A stretch of 64,000 bases of DNA, taken from NCBI RefSeq assembly GCF_030503635.1, contig NZ_CP129965.1:1302001-1366000 (forward strand), read 5' to 3'. The stretch comes from Corynebacterium sp. P3-F1. GTDB lineage: Bacteria; Actinomycetota; Actinomycetes; Mycobacteriales; Mycobacteriaceae. The notes beneath the pieces are model-generated. The model was not told the origin of the DNA. It saw nothing but the letters and a program-made list of their open reading frames with translations, and searched no databases. Position numbers and translations under genes: made by a program. This document shows positions 52,421-60,760 of the stretch, in pieces; the stretch's first letter is position 1, and each line of letters opens with the position of its first letter.

Positions 52421-52642
52421 TCACAACTCCATGATGTCGCGGATCCGCTGCGGCAGCTCTTCCTGGCTAGTGATCAGGGGCTTGCCCGATTCTTTGTATT
52501 CGCGCAGTTCGGCGTAGACGATGGAGCGGCTCGTGCTATCCAGAAGCGGCAATTCCTGGGCGATGAGCCGAGTCATGAAATCATCCAGCGGCAAATCCGT
52601 GAGTTGGGCCGCGATGTGTGGGGAATCGTCGTTGTGGGCCAT
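52421..52642 (-). CDS. Small conserved protein of unknown function
   Basis: A 73-residue acidic, helical, soluble protein: DFMTRLIAQELPLL, RSIVYAELREYKESG, LPQRIRDIMEL. TATGAT ends 7 bases before ATG 52642, a leaderless start, and codon use is gene-like. It lies upstream of dprE1 on the same strand and is divergent from the membrane-protein gene at 52687. No function is assigned. Confidence 0.6.
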   Translation of the reverse strand: MAHNDDSPHIAAQLTDLPLDDFMTRLIAQELPLLDSTSRSIVYAELREYKESGKPLITSQEELPQRIRDIMEL

Positions 52643-52686
52643 GCGGATCATCATACGGTCCGCTGTTCCGGCAGTAGTGTGGTGGC

Positions 52687-53202
52687 ATGGAAGAGCCAAA
52701 GACGGAACGCGCCGGGGAGCAGACTCCCACAACGGCAGAGACAGTCCAGGAGCAGACGGGGGAGACCCGGATCGATTACAACGCCTTGGACAACACCACC
52801 GGTGGCCGGTTGCTCCAGGCGGCATTCGCTGTGGCGTTCACAGCGGTGCCGGACTATGCGCGGTCCAAGCCAGCGCGATTGGCTTCGTGGGCAGCGGTCG
52901 CCGCGGCGTTCACGGGAACCGTCGCCGTTTTCAACGCATTCGACGAAGATCCGCGCAACGACCTCACGGCCCGTGTGGAGCACACCGCTGAGACCGGCAG
53001 TCCGGCGAAAACGTGGGCGCTGCTTGGCGGCGTTCTTGCACTGACCATCGGCGGGGCGCGTCTGAGCATCGCGGTGCAAAACAAGTTTGCCGGCGCCCTT
53101 CGCCGCCGCGGCGCGAAACGCCCCAATACGCTGCTCGGCCTCATCGTCGGTGCCCTGGTTTTCGCTGGCTCGGAGGCCGTGGCACGATTCACCGCCAGCT
53201 AA
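52687..53202 (+). CDS. Conserved membrane protein of unknown function
   Basis: The 171-residue protein has a hydrophilic Glu/Thr-rich N-terminus (about 50 residues), then three hydrophobic segments (about 64-82, 100-118 region and 140-165), the last near GLIVGALVFAGSEAVARF. No catalytic motif is seen. TAGTGT ends 6 bases before ATG 52687. Genes of this kind next to dprE1 occur in other corynebacteria, so an envelope role is plausible but not shown. Confidence 0.65.
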   Translation: MEEPKTERAGEQTPTTAETVQEQTGETRIDYNALDNTTGGRLLQAAFAVAFTAVPDYARSKPARLASWAAVAAAFTGTVAVFNAFDEDPRNDLTARVEHTAETGSPAKTWALLGGVLALTIGGARLSIAVQNKFAGALRRRGAKRPNTLLGLIVGALVFAGSEAVARFTAS

Positions 53203-53231
53203 ACCGCACTAGCGCCACTAGGGTGGGGCCC

Positions 53232-54161
53232 ATGCCGAGCACGTTGTATCGACCGCGCAGCCGCCAACAGGTGGCGTCTGTCGTCGACCTTGACGCCGCT
53301 CGCGCCCGCCTGCGCGGGGCACCGCGCCAGAACCCCAGCACGCTTTTGGTGCGGTGCGCGACTTCGCTTGCCGACGAAACCGTGCTCCGCCACATCGGCC
53401 TTAGTTCCGACAGCACTCTCGAGGATGTGCAACGGGCACTCCACACCGCGTTTTCGGTGCCGGGGGACACGCCCACCCCGAGCCGGTTCACCCGCGCCGC
53501 CTCCGACTCCGGCCGCTTGGACACCACCGGAACGATTGGCGATTACCTCAGTTCCCCCGGAGACACCCTGTTTTTTCACTGGGGTTTGTGGGAATTCACC
53601 CTTTCCCTCCTTGACGTCTATCCGCGCGACGATGCCACGCCGCGCGCATTGTGCGTGGCCGGTGCCGGGGAATTCGCGGGTGAGCCTTTCGACGTCGCCG
53701 CCATCAACGCGAAGCTCCTCGGTCCGTCAGCAGTGGAAGCTGTCCTGGCCACTGCCCGCCCGGAGGTGGTGGATGTGGTCGCGCGCTCGCGGAACATGGA
53801 CTTCGTGCCCCTGCTGCAGGCACTCGACCTAGCCCGCCCCGCTGAGCTCGAACCCTCCGAAGTGCACATCCTGAACACCTTGCCCCGCGAACGCACCGGT
53901 GAGGCACGAGACGCCTTCTGGTGCACCGTCCTCGCTCTGTCATGCCTCGTCGACGACGCCAGCAGCGACGATGTCGTCGAATCCGCCATGGCAGCTTTGG
54001 GGCGAACCAGGGAAGACGGCAGCGCCTACTGCGCCGATGAGATTCACCAACTATGCGCGGGCTCCCTGGTCAGGCTCGCATCCGTGGGGGGATACGGGGC
54101 GGGGGGCAGGTCGGCCGTCGATAAGCTTGACCTTTATCGCGCGCTGCTTCGGGTAAAGTAA
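53232..54161 (+). CDS. Protein resembling the plasmid pRiA4b ORF-3 family
   Basis: The 309-residue protein has an N-terminal part with VRCATSLADETVLRHIGLSS, TLEDVQRALHTAF and then HWGLWEFTLSLLDVYPRD, which follows the layout of pRiA4b ORF-3-like proteins (an alpha/beta module often near transposons and toxins). The rest (about 170-309) is helical and unfamiliar. Family assignment is tentative. TAGGGT ends 7 bases before ATG 53232. It is 6 bases ahead of the gtrA-like gene and probably co-transcribed. Confidence 0.6.
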   Translation: MPSTLYRPRSRQQVASVVDLDAARARLRGAPRQNPSTLLVRCATSLADETVLRHIGLSSDSTLEDVQRALHTAFSVPGDTPTPSRFTRAASDSGRLDTTGTIGDYLSSPGDTLFFHWGLWEFTLSLLDVYPRDDATPRALCVAGAGEFAGEPFDVAAINAKLLGPSAVEAVLATARPEVVDVVARSRNMDFVPLLQALDLARPAELEPSEVHILNTLPRERTGEARDAFWCTVLALSCLVDDASSDDVVESAMAALGRTREDGSAYCADEIHQLCAGSLVRLASVGGYGAGGRSAVDKLDLYRALLRVK

Positions 54162-54167
54162 TCCGGC

Positions 54168-54626
54168 GTGTCTTCGAAGGTTGAAACGACTCAGCCCACC
54201 AGCGCGAAAAGTCAGCTGCTGCGGTTCCTTGTCGTCGGCGTGTTCTGCGCCGTGCTCGATTTCGGTCTGACGTACCTGCTCACCCATTCTTTCGGGTTCA
54301 CGCGTGTGACCGCGAAAGTGATCGGGTGGTGCCTGGGAACACTCGTCGCGTACCTGCTGAACTCGAAGTTCACGTTCCAGGCGAAAATCACCGGCAAACG
54401 CGCGCTCGCGGTGTTCGTGCTGTATCTGTCCACCCTCGGCGTGCAGACCTTCCTGTACTGGGTGACTAACGACCCCCTGATCGCCCTCGGCCTGGTGAAC
54501 CCGTGGAAAGACGCGGTGTCCTTCGTCATCGCGCAAGGCGTGGCCACCGTGACCAACTTCGTGCTCCAGCGCGTGCTCATCTTCCGCGAGCCGACCCGCG
54601 TTGTCGTCAACGAGCCGCCGCGGTAG
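54168..54626 (+). CDS. GtrA family membrane protein
   Basis: The 152-residue protein has four membrane segments; LLRFLVVGVFCAVLDFGLTY opens the first and YLLNSKFTFQ is the conserved loop between the second and third. GtrA-type proteins are thought to flip or present lipid-linked sugars; in mycobacteria one is encoded beside the arabinogalactan genes (Rv3789) and affects arabinan synthesis or AftA anchoring. TAAAGT ends 8 bases before GTG 54168. Its end is 9 bases from that of the convergent glfT1. Confidence 0.88.
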   Translation: MSSKVETTQPTSAKSQLLRFLVVGVFCAVLDFGLTYLLTHSFGFTRVTAKVIGWCLGTLVAYLLNSKFTFQAKITGKRALAVFVLYLSTLGVQTFLYWVTNDPLIALGLVNPWKDAVSFVIAQGVATVTNFVLQRVLIFREPTRVVVNEPPR

Positions 54627-54635
54627 TTCTGAGCG

Positions 54636-55574
54636 CTAGGGGCGCTGGAAGTCTTCCTGTGCACCCATGCGCAATAGGGTAAGCCACTCCCTGAACTCTC
54701 GCGGGCTGCGGCGCTGAACGAGGAAGAACCAGCCGAAACGCACCAACTCCTGAAACTTCATCTTCCGCATCCCACGTTGGTTGATGATGTAACCGCGGTT
54801 GCGGTAGGTGAAATAGCGCTTCGTTTCGTTGTCCGGCCACTGGGCGTGAGCACGGCCGCCCATGATCGGGTGGAACTCAGCCGACCCATCGGGGTGCAAG
54901 TACGCCGTGGTCAACGCCGTGCCGTATTTCAGACCCGACTGGGCGAGGCGTCGGTGGTACTCCACCTCATCGCCACGGATGAACAGGCGGTAATCCGGTA
55001 CACCGATGCGTTCCATCGCCGTGGCGCTGACTAACGCACCGTTGAACAGGCTCGCGTACTGCGGCAGGAAATCGCCCTCTAGCTCCTCCCGGCGGCGGTG
55101 CCAAGCCAGGCCCTGGCGGAGGGGAAAAGCGAGACGGTCCGAGTCGTCGATATTGCACACGACGGGGGAGACCTCGGCCAGCTTCTCGCGGCGGGCGACC
55201 TCGTAGAGCGTAGCCAGCACATGCTCGTCCGCCGGGCGTCCGTCATCGTCCGCGCACCAGATCGCGTCCGCGCCGAGCGCTAAAGCGTGCAAGAAGCCGT
55301 ACGCGAAACCGCCCGCGCCCCCGAGATTCGTCTTCGATGCCAAGTACACCGCCCTATCGCCCGCGAGCCCTTCGAGGAGGTCTTTCACCTCAGCTTCGTG
55401 GCCGTTGTCCACCACAATCACCCAATCCACCGGGTGAGTCTGCCCCACCACCTGTTCGAGGGAATGCCGGAGCAGCTCCACACGCTTGTGCGTCACAATC
55501 ACCGCGGCCGTCGTTCCCGCCGGGTTCAGCGTTGCGTCAGCGGCGGCGCGTGGGCGTTCTGCGGGGGAATTCAT
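54636..55574 (-). CDS. glfT1: Galactofuranosyltransferase GlfT1 (GT2)
   Basis: Adds the first galactofuranose residues to the rhamnose-GlcNAc lipid linker of arabinogalactan. In 312 residues the GT2 fold begins with AAVIVTHKRVELLRHSLEQV, the donor and metal motif is WCADDDGRPAD, and the acceptor side has FIRGDEVEYHRRL. CAGAAT ends 7 bases before ATG 55574, which I prefer to ATG 55583. It is divergent from the endonuclease-fold gene and convergent with gtrA. Confidence 0.94.
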   Translation of the reverse strand: MNSPAERPRAAADATLNPAGTTAAVIVTHKRVELLRHSLEQVVGQTHPVDWVIVVDNGHEAEVKDLLEGLAGDRAVYLASKTNLGGAGGFAYGFLHALALGADAIWCADDDGRPADEHVLATLYEVARREKLAEVSPVVCNIDDSDRLAFPLRQGLAWHRRREELEGDFLPQYASLFNGALVSATAMERIGVPDYRLFIRGDEVEYHRRLAQSGLKYGTALTTAYLHPDGSAEFHPIMGGRAHAQWPDNETKRYFTYRNRGYIINQRGMRKMKFQELVRFGWFFLVQRRSPREFREWLTLLRMGAQEDFQRP

Positions 55575-55674
55575 GCGCACCATTCTGCCACGCAGCCTCG
55601 ACCGGGCTGGGCTGGGAGTGGCGGGCTGAGTGCGACACGGAACCGCAGGATGCTCGGATGCAGTCTAAGTAGAT

Positions 55675-56655
55675 ATGCAACCTCAACGTGTCGCGCCCAG
55701 GACAGTCTCTCTTCGGAACAAGATGGACGTCGCGCTCCGCCACACTCATACGTTGCGGGATGACGTGGTAGGTGCTCGAATCTCGTCGAGCCACTACCTT
55801 GCCGAGCACGCGCTGCGTCCTAGCGAGCTCGCGTTCCGGGAATCAGCGAGTCACCCCTGCAGCATCGTGTACGAAGCGCCCGCAGATGCACGGGCCGTCG
55901 CCATGGCACTCGAGCATCCTCACTATTCGATATGCGGTCTGAGCGCGCTCGCAGTTTTCGGGTTACGGTTCTTCGCCGACTGCTGCGACACCACATTGCA
56001 CGGGCCTGTGAAACGGACAGTTCAGGCGACCCAATTCACACCACGGGTAACGCGGGTCGGGTGGACCAAGACGTGGACAGTATTTTTCAAGGATCGTCCT
56101 CTGCTCATTTCTGAACCCGCACTGGCCGCGGCTGAGGCAATTGCTGAAGTGAGGGCACATTCGCATGCTTGGGTGGTTCCGCGGATCGAGCCATGGTCAC
56201 TCGAAGAGATTCAGGAGATCCAGCTCCTAGACTCGGTGAGACGTTTTCTGGGGTTGCATTGTGACGAGGTTGTCATGGCGTCGAAAGGACGGGTGAATCG
56301 GCGATGGCTGCTCAAGCTGATGTCGCACTCGAGCGCCCTCGCTGATTCGCCGAAGGAAACGGAGATGCGACTTATCTGTTCCAGAATCTGCGCTGATCTT
56401 GGGGTCGAGCTATCGGAACAGGTGCCTCTGGTTGCTAACGGCAAAATAGTCACGGTTTTTGATTTGGCCATCACGGAGCTCAAGATCGCGATCATGTACG
56501 ACGGGGAACACCATCTGCAGAGGAAGCAGCGAGATCGGGATTCACGGATCAACGTCGAAAGCACCTTGCAGGGTTGGGTGATCATTCGATTCACTGCGGG
56601 AACATTGTTCGACAGTGCCCGCTATCTCGAAAGGTTGGTGAAGATCAAGCGGTGA
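55675..56655 (+). CDS. Protein with DUF559/Vsr-like endonuclease-fold C-terminus
   Basis: In 326 residues the last 90 have the PD-(D/E)XK-like pattern FDLAITELKIAIMYDGEHH, then RINVESTLQGWVIIRFTAG, as in DUF559 proteins. The front half, with LALRPSELAFRE-type and GLSALAVFGLRFF stretches, is like the AbiEi-associated proteins common in actinobacteria. Nuclease activity is not shown. Base use is less G/C-biased than in neighbours (many A/T third positions), a sign of transfer. Its stop codon lies inside the left arm of a 15-bp inverted repeat at 56651-56665. It interrupts the glfT1-wzt block. Confidence 0.65.
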   Translation: MQPQRVAPRTVSLRNKMDVALRHTHTLRDDVVGARISSSHYLAEHALRPSELAFRESASHPCSIVYEAPADARAVAMALEHPHYSICGLSALAVFGLRFFADCCDTTLHGPVKRTVQATQFTPRVTRVGWTKTWTVFFKDRPLLISEPALAAAEAIAEVRAHSHAWVVPRIEPWSLEEIQEIQLLDSVRRFLGLHCDEVVMASKGRVNRRWLLKLMSHSSALADSPKETEMRLICSRICADLGVELSEQVPLVANGKIVTVFDLAITELKIAIMYDGEHHLQRKQRDRDSRINVESTLQGWVIIRFTAGTLFDSARYLERLVKIKR

Positions 56656-56753
56656 ATTTGTTTACAAACTAGGAATGCGTGACGCTTTATAGTTGCAGGT
56701 AGAGGCATTTTGAGTCGACGGTAGGCACTGCCGAAAATGTAAACAAATTCACC
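56651..56753. repeat. 103-bp element bounded by perfect 15-bp inverted repeats
   Basis: GGTGAATTTGTTTAC at 56651-56665 is the exact reverse complement of 56739-56753. AGC lies immediately outside each end, as a three-base target duplication would. The 73-base interior has no gene and a small GC hairpin near 56720-56734. A copy of the 11-mer starts four bases after the right arm. It could be a MITE-like insertion or a long RNA hairpin. Confidence 0.6.
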
Positions 56754-56845
56754 AGCTGCTTATCGACGCCCCCGGGCCCCACCCACCCAAGCCCCAAGCG
56801 GCGGTTAGGGTAGGGGGGATCCCGGTGAGCGTGGGCGGGCTCATC

Positions 56846-57646
56846 CTAGGTGGCGGGATCGTCCTCGTCGAAGCGGGTCAGAAGGTCGCGGACGTAGTCG
56901 CCGGCTTCGGGGCCTTCGTACGCTTCAACTACTTCGTCGACGAGACCGGCTTGCCTGATCTCCCCCTTATCCACCCACAGCGCGGTGTTGCACAGCTGCG
57001 CTAAGAAGTCGTTCGAGTGGCTGGCGAAGACGAGGATGCCGGAGCGCTTGACTAGTTCGGCGAGGCGGACGCGGGCTTTGGCCATGAAGGCGGCGTCGAC
57101 GGCGCCGATGCCTTCATCGAGAAGAAGGATCTCAGGCTCGATGGAGGTGACCACCCCGAGTGCCAAGCGGACACGCATGCCGGTGGAGTAGGTGCGCAAG
57201 GGCATGGCTAGATAGTCGCCGAGCTCGGAGAACTCGGCGATCTCGTCCATCTTGGCTTTCATCTGCTTCCGGGTCTGGCCGAGGAACAGGCCGCGGATGA
57301 TGATGTTCTCGTAGCCGGAAATTTCCGGGTCCATGCCCACGCCGAGGTCAAACACGGGTGCGACTCGACCACGGACGTCGGCAACGCCGCGGGTCGGTTC
57401 GTAGATCCCGCTCAACAAGCGCAACAACGTGGACTTGCCGGCACCGTTGTGGCCGACGAGTCCTACGCGGTCGCCTTCCCGCAGGTGCAGGTTGATGTCG
57501 CGGAGCGCCTCCACAACGACGGTGTTGGAGGCGTTTTTTCCGATGGCGCCGCCGGCGGAACTCATCACCGCTTTCTTCAAGGAGCGTGACTTGGCGTCGA
57601 AAATGGGGAAGTCGACGCAGGCGTTGTAGGTGTCAATGGAAACCAT
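56846..57646 (-). CDS. wzt: Wzt-type ABC transporter ATPase for galactan export
   Basis: Energises export of the lipid-linked galactan. In 266 residues: GHNGAGKST (Walker A), YSTGMRVRLA (signature), ILLLDEG (Walker B), SHSNDFLAQLC (H-loop). ATG 57646 has AAGGAG about eight bases upstream; a longer frame beyond it overlaps the permease gene and is rejected. It follows wzm by 38 bases on the same strand. There is no C-terminal carbohydrate-binding domain, so export does not need a terminal sugar cap recognised by Wzt. Confidence 0.93.
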   Translation of the reverse strand: MVSIDTYNACVDFPIFDAKSRSLKKAVMSSAGGAIGKNASNTVVVEALRDINLHLREGDRVGLVGHNGAGKSTLLRLLSGIYEPTRGVADVRGRVAPVFDLGVGMDPEISGYENIIIRGLFLGQTRKQMKAKMDEIAEFSELGDYLAMPLRTYSTGMRVRLALGVVTSIEPEILLLDEGIGAVDAAFMAKARVRLAELVKRSGILVFASHSNDFLAQLCNTALWVDKGEIRQAGLVDEVVEAYEGPEAGDYVRDLLTRFDEDDPAT

Positions 57647-57684
57647 GGTGAACTCCTTGTTTACACCTGATTCAAGAATTGAGG

Positions 57685-58572
57685 TTAAACCCAGTACGGG
57701 ACGCGGAAGCGCCAGCGTTTCATGGCCAGCAGGGCTAGTAACAGGCCGATCACCGTACCGGCCAGCACTACCCACCAGTGGTAGAGCGCGAGCTCTTCGC
57801 CAATGAGCGGTGCGCGCACGACTTCTAGGTAGTGGTAGAGCGGGTTGAGTTCGGCGATGCGGGCGCGCTGGGCCACCTCGCCGCCTTGTTCGCGCAGGGT
57901 CTTGGTGGTCCAGACAATCGGTGTGACATAGAACAGCAGCTGGACGAGCGCTTCGAGCAGGGGAGCAACGTCGCGGAAGCGGGTGGCGATGATGCCGAAG
58001 AGCATGGTCACCCACACGCCGTTGATGATCATCAGGGCGAGCGCAGGAATGAACAGCAGGATGTTCCATCCGAGCTCAATGCGGAACACGAGAACGAGCA
58101 GCAGCCAGATGACCATGTTGTGGGCGAAGAACAGCAGTTGGCGCCACACAAGGCGGTACACGTGCACTGACAGGGCTGAGGGAAGTTGCTTGATCAAGCC
58201 TTCGTTCTCGATGAAGACGTTCGCGCCGTCCTTGATGCACCCGGAGATGAAGCCCCACACGATGAATCCGACGGTGACGTGCGGGAGGAATTCGCGGACG
58301 GAGATCTGGAACAGCATCGAGTACAACAGGCCGAGTGCTAGGGACATGACCCCGGTCGCGATGGTGATCCAAAGCGGTCCAAGCGTCGAGCGGCGGTAAC
58401 GCTGTTTGATGTCCTGCCAACCGAGTTGGAGCCATAGCTCGTGCTGTCCCCACCCGCGGGCGAGGTCGGAGGCGGCTGCGCTGAGGGTCGCGGACGTGGA
58501 TGCGGGGGTGTGATCGTGGGCCGCCGAGGTCATGCGGGAGACGTCGGCAAGCAGCTGTTCGTTGTCCTGCAC
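57685..58572 (-). CDS. wzm: Wzm-type ABC transporter permease for galactan export
   Basis: Membrane partner of Wzt. The 295-residue protein has a cytoplasmic N-terminus with RYRRSTLGPLWITIATGVM (the gate helix found in Wzm and TagG), then six membrane segments, and the conserved YVTPIVW loop and LNPLYHYLEVVRAPLIG. GTG 58572 is favoured because TAGGGT ends 7 bases upstream; GTG 58581 and ATG 58533 are alternatives. It is divergent from the aminotransferase-fold gene. Confidence 0.92.
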   Translation of the reverse strand: MQDNEQLLADVSRMTSAAHDHTPASTSATLSAAASDLARGWGQHELWLQLGWQDIKQRYRRSTLGPLWITIATGVMSLALGLLYSMLFQISVREFLPHVTVGFIVWGFISGCIKDGANVFIENEGLIKQLPSALSVHVYRLVWRQLLFFAHNMVIWLLLVLVFRIELGWNILLFIPALALMIINGVWVTMLFGIIATRFRDVAPLLEALVQLLFYVTPIVWTTKTLREQGGEVAQRARIAELNPLYHYLEVVRAPLIGEELALYHWWVVLAGTVIGLLLALLAMKRWRFRVPYWV

Positions 58573-58687
58573 TCGTTCCACCCTAGTGCCCTGCGAGTGC
58601 CAAGTTGTGCAGGCATACTTGTTGCTTGTGGCGTGGGTGGTGTTCAATAGCCTCACACTTTGATTTCGTCCGGAAGGGAGCTTCGGC

Positions 58688-59938
58688 GTGGCTTACGATG
58701 TCGCCAGCGTGCGCGGGCTTTACACCTCTCTTTCGGATGGCTGGACGTACCTCAACGCGCATGATTGCCCGCAGGTCCCGGAGCGCGTGTCGGCGGCAGT
58801 GGCGCGGTCGTTCCGTATGGCGACGGCGGTGGCGGCGCCGGAGGTGAATGCGGGGTCGCATTCGCGGCGGGCGTGGGGGCGTCCGGAGGGGGAGACGTTT
58901 GTGGCGTCGGCACGCCATGCGGTCGCGGACTTGGTGGGGGCGTCGGCGGAGCGTGTTGTGCTCGGGCCAAGTCTTCCTGTGCTGTATGCGGCGTTGGTGA
59001 CGGGGATGCGCCCAATGTTCCGTTACGACTCGTCGTTTGTGGTGAGCGCGCTCGATGATCCCGCGTTGATGGCAGCTGTTCGCCGAGCGCCGGCTACAGT
59101 CCGCACGGCTCACGTGGATTTGGGGACGGGCGAGCTTCCTGCGTGGCAATACGGGCAGCTTATCGACGGCTCGACCCGCCTCGTCTCCCTTCCCGCCGCC
59201 CATCCTCTTCTGGGAACGGTGGCTCCTGTTTCCCAGATCGTCGATCAGGTGCGGGAGCGTTCACGTGCGTGGGTGGTGGTGGATGCCACAGCGTATGCGC
59301 CGTACCACGCGGTGGATTTCGACGCGTGGGGTGCCGATGTGGTCGGTCTCGACCTCGGCGCGTTGGGCGGCCCCCACTTGGCGGCTCTGGTCGTGCGCGA
59401 CACTGCGATGTTCAAACGCTTGGAAGCCTTGAACGGGGATCCGCGTGTGAGCGGGGCGGAAAAACTGTCTCTGGATATCTCGCCGGCGTTGGCTGGAGGT
59501 GCCGCGGCACTGGTCGATCACGTGGCGGATCTGGTCCCTGAACAGGCTGGGCGCACCACTCGTCGTGCACGTTTGACGCGGTCGATGGAGCAGATGACTG
59601 TTTATTTAGACGGGCTGCGCGATGACCTGTACACCTTCCTGGGGACACTCCCCGCGGTGCACATCCTTGGTGTGACTGGTGAGGCGGCTTCTGAGGCCAG
59701 CAACGACCGCCTGCCGCGTTTGACCTTCGGTGTACAGGGCGTGCCGGCGTCGACGGTGTACGAGCGTCTCTTCGACAATGGCATCGTGACAACCTTGACC
59801 ACTCCGCAGCAGGCGACATTGTTGTTCGCCGAGATGGGCATCGAGGAAATGGGCGGTGCGGTGACTGTCGGCCTGGGGCCCTTCAACACGGAAGGCGATG
59901 TGGAGCAACTTATCCGAGTTGTGGCGTCACTGGCTTAG
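58688..59938 (+). CDS. Aminotransferase class V-fold protein lacking the PLP lysine
   Basis: The 416-residue protein matches the cysteine desulfurase/class V aminotransferase fold along its length: WTYLNAHDCPQVPERV at the front, VVVDATAYAPYHAVDF for the Asp that binds PLP, and GVPASTVYERLFDNGIVTT in the small domain. Where the PLP lysine is normally found (pattern S-x-H-K-x-x-G-P) it reads LDLGALGGPHLAALVV, with no lysine. It may be a structural or binding protein. GTG 58688 has AAGGGAG eight bases upstream. Orthologues lie beside wzm/wzt in mycobacteria (Rv3778c), so an envelope role is likely but unknown. Confidence 0.85.
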   Translation: MAYDVASVRGLYTSLSDGWTYLNAHDCPQVPERVSAAVARSFRMATAVAAPEVNAGSHSRRAWGRPEGETFVASARHAVADLVGASAERVVLGPSLPVLYAALVTGMRPMFRYDSSFVVSALDDPALMAAVRRAPATVRTAHVDLGTGELPAWQYGQLIDGSTRLVSLPAAHPLLGTVAPVSQIVDQVRERSRAWVVVDATAYAPYHAVDFDAWGADVVGLDLGALGGPHLAALVVRDTAMFKRLEALNGDPRVSGAEKLSLDISPALAGGAAALVDHVADLVPEQAGRTTRRARLTRSMEQMTVYLDGLRDDLYTFLGTLPAVHILGVTGEAASEASNDRLPRLTFGVQGVPASTVYERLFDNGIVTTLTTPQQATLLFAEMGIEEMGGAVTVGLGPFNTEGDVEQLIRVVASLA

Positions 59939-60096
59939 AGGCCTGCGAGTTCGGGCTGGTGTGCCTCGTGTGGGTGCCGCTCATTCTGCCCCGCTCTGCT
60001 CATTCCGCCTGTTTCGCTGTTTTGCCGTTCCGCTCGTTGGCAGGCCAGGATGCGCGGTGTTGTAGAGTAAGTGAGTCGCACATTCGTGTGCGGCGG

Positions 60097-60181
60097 GGAG
60101 ACGTGGCAGAGCGGCCGAATGCACTGGTCTTGAAAACCAGCGAGGGTCACACCTCCGCGGGTTCAAATCCCGCCGTCTCCG
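60097..60181 (+). tRNA. tRNA-Ser (TGA anticodon)
   Basis: 85 bases. Acceptor GGAGACG pairs with CGTCTCC; anticodon stem CTGGT/ACCAG encloses CTTGAAA, anticodon TGA. Variable arm and T-arm GCGGG-TTCAAAT-CCCGC are present, as expected of class II tRNAs. CCA is not encoded. A long A/T-rich promoter-like TAGAGTAAG is at 60063-60071. Confidence 0.97.
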
Positions 60182-60270
60182 CAGGTCAGCTCATATCACA
60201 AGTGGCGGACGATCTGTTCGGCCATGAACCGGCTACCAGCCGAGGTCTAGTCAATAGGTGTAAAACAGCG

Positions 60271-60304
60271 AAAAGCCTGCACCCCGCGCAGGGCGGGAGC
60301 AGGC
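60271..60304 (-). terminator. Intrinsic terminator of the holin-like gene
   Basis: On the minus strand GCCTGCTCCCGC pairs with GCGGGGTGCAGGC (one mismatch) and is followed by TTTT. It lies 27 bases after the stop codon of the gene at 60331-60711 and faces the end of tRNA-Ser. Confidence 0.8.
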
Positions 60305-60330
60305 AGAGCTATTGGGGTCGAGCGGCCGCG

Positions 60331-60711
60331 TTACACCGAGGCAGAGGAGCCGATGCCGGCAGCCTTGAACACGGCTTCGACGATCCAGCTGGCAATCGCC
60401 ATCACGATAGCGCCGAAGAACGCGGCCCAGAAACCGCTGATGGCGAGGCCGTTGCCCAGGCCGTCGGAGATCCAACCCACGATCGAGAACAGCAAGGTGT
60501 TCACCAACAGAGAGAACAGGCCAAGGGTGAGAATTGTCAGGGGGAGACTGATCAGCTTCACCACCGGGGAAATGAATGCGTTCACGAACATGAACACGAG
60601 CGCGACCCAGATGAACGCGCCGACCCCGCCCATGATTTCCACCCCGGGGACGATCAGGGTGACCAGCCACAGGGCAAGGGCCGTCATGACTACATCGATT
60701 GCGAAACGCAT
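60331..60711 (-). CDS. Phage holin family 4 (DUF360-like) membrane protein
   Basis: The 126-residue protein has four membrane segments with NAFISPVVKLISLPLTILTLG, then LFSLLVNTLLFSIVGWI, the signature of this chromosomal membrane family; despite the family name it is not evidence of a phage. ATG 60711 has AAGGA ten bases upstream. The function is unknown; members occur singly in most actinobacteria. Confidence 0.85.
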   Translation of the reverse strand: MRFAIDVVMTALALWLVTLIVPGVEIMGGVGAFIWVALVFMFVNAFISPVVKLISLPLTILTLGLFSLLVNTLLFSIVGWISDGLGNGLAISGFWAAFFGAIVMAIASWIVEAVFKAAGIGSSASV

Positions 60712-60760
60712 GAAATTATCCTTTCTAATTCCAACTAAGGAGAAGTAATTGCGCAACTAA

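Noticed and set aside
60331..60711. Evidence of a prophage from the holin-like gene
   Set aside because: This family is a chromosomal membrane protein in most actinobacteria, and no other phage gene is near.
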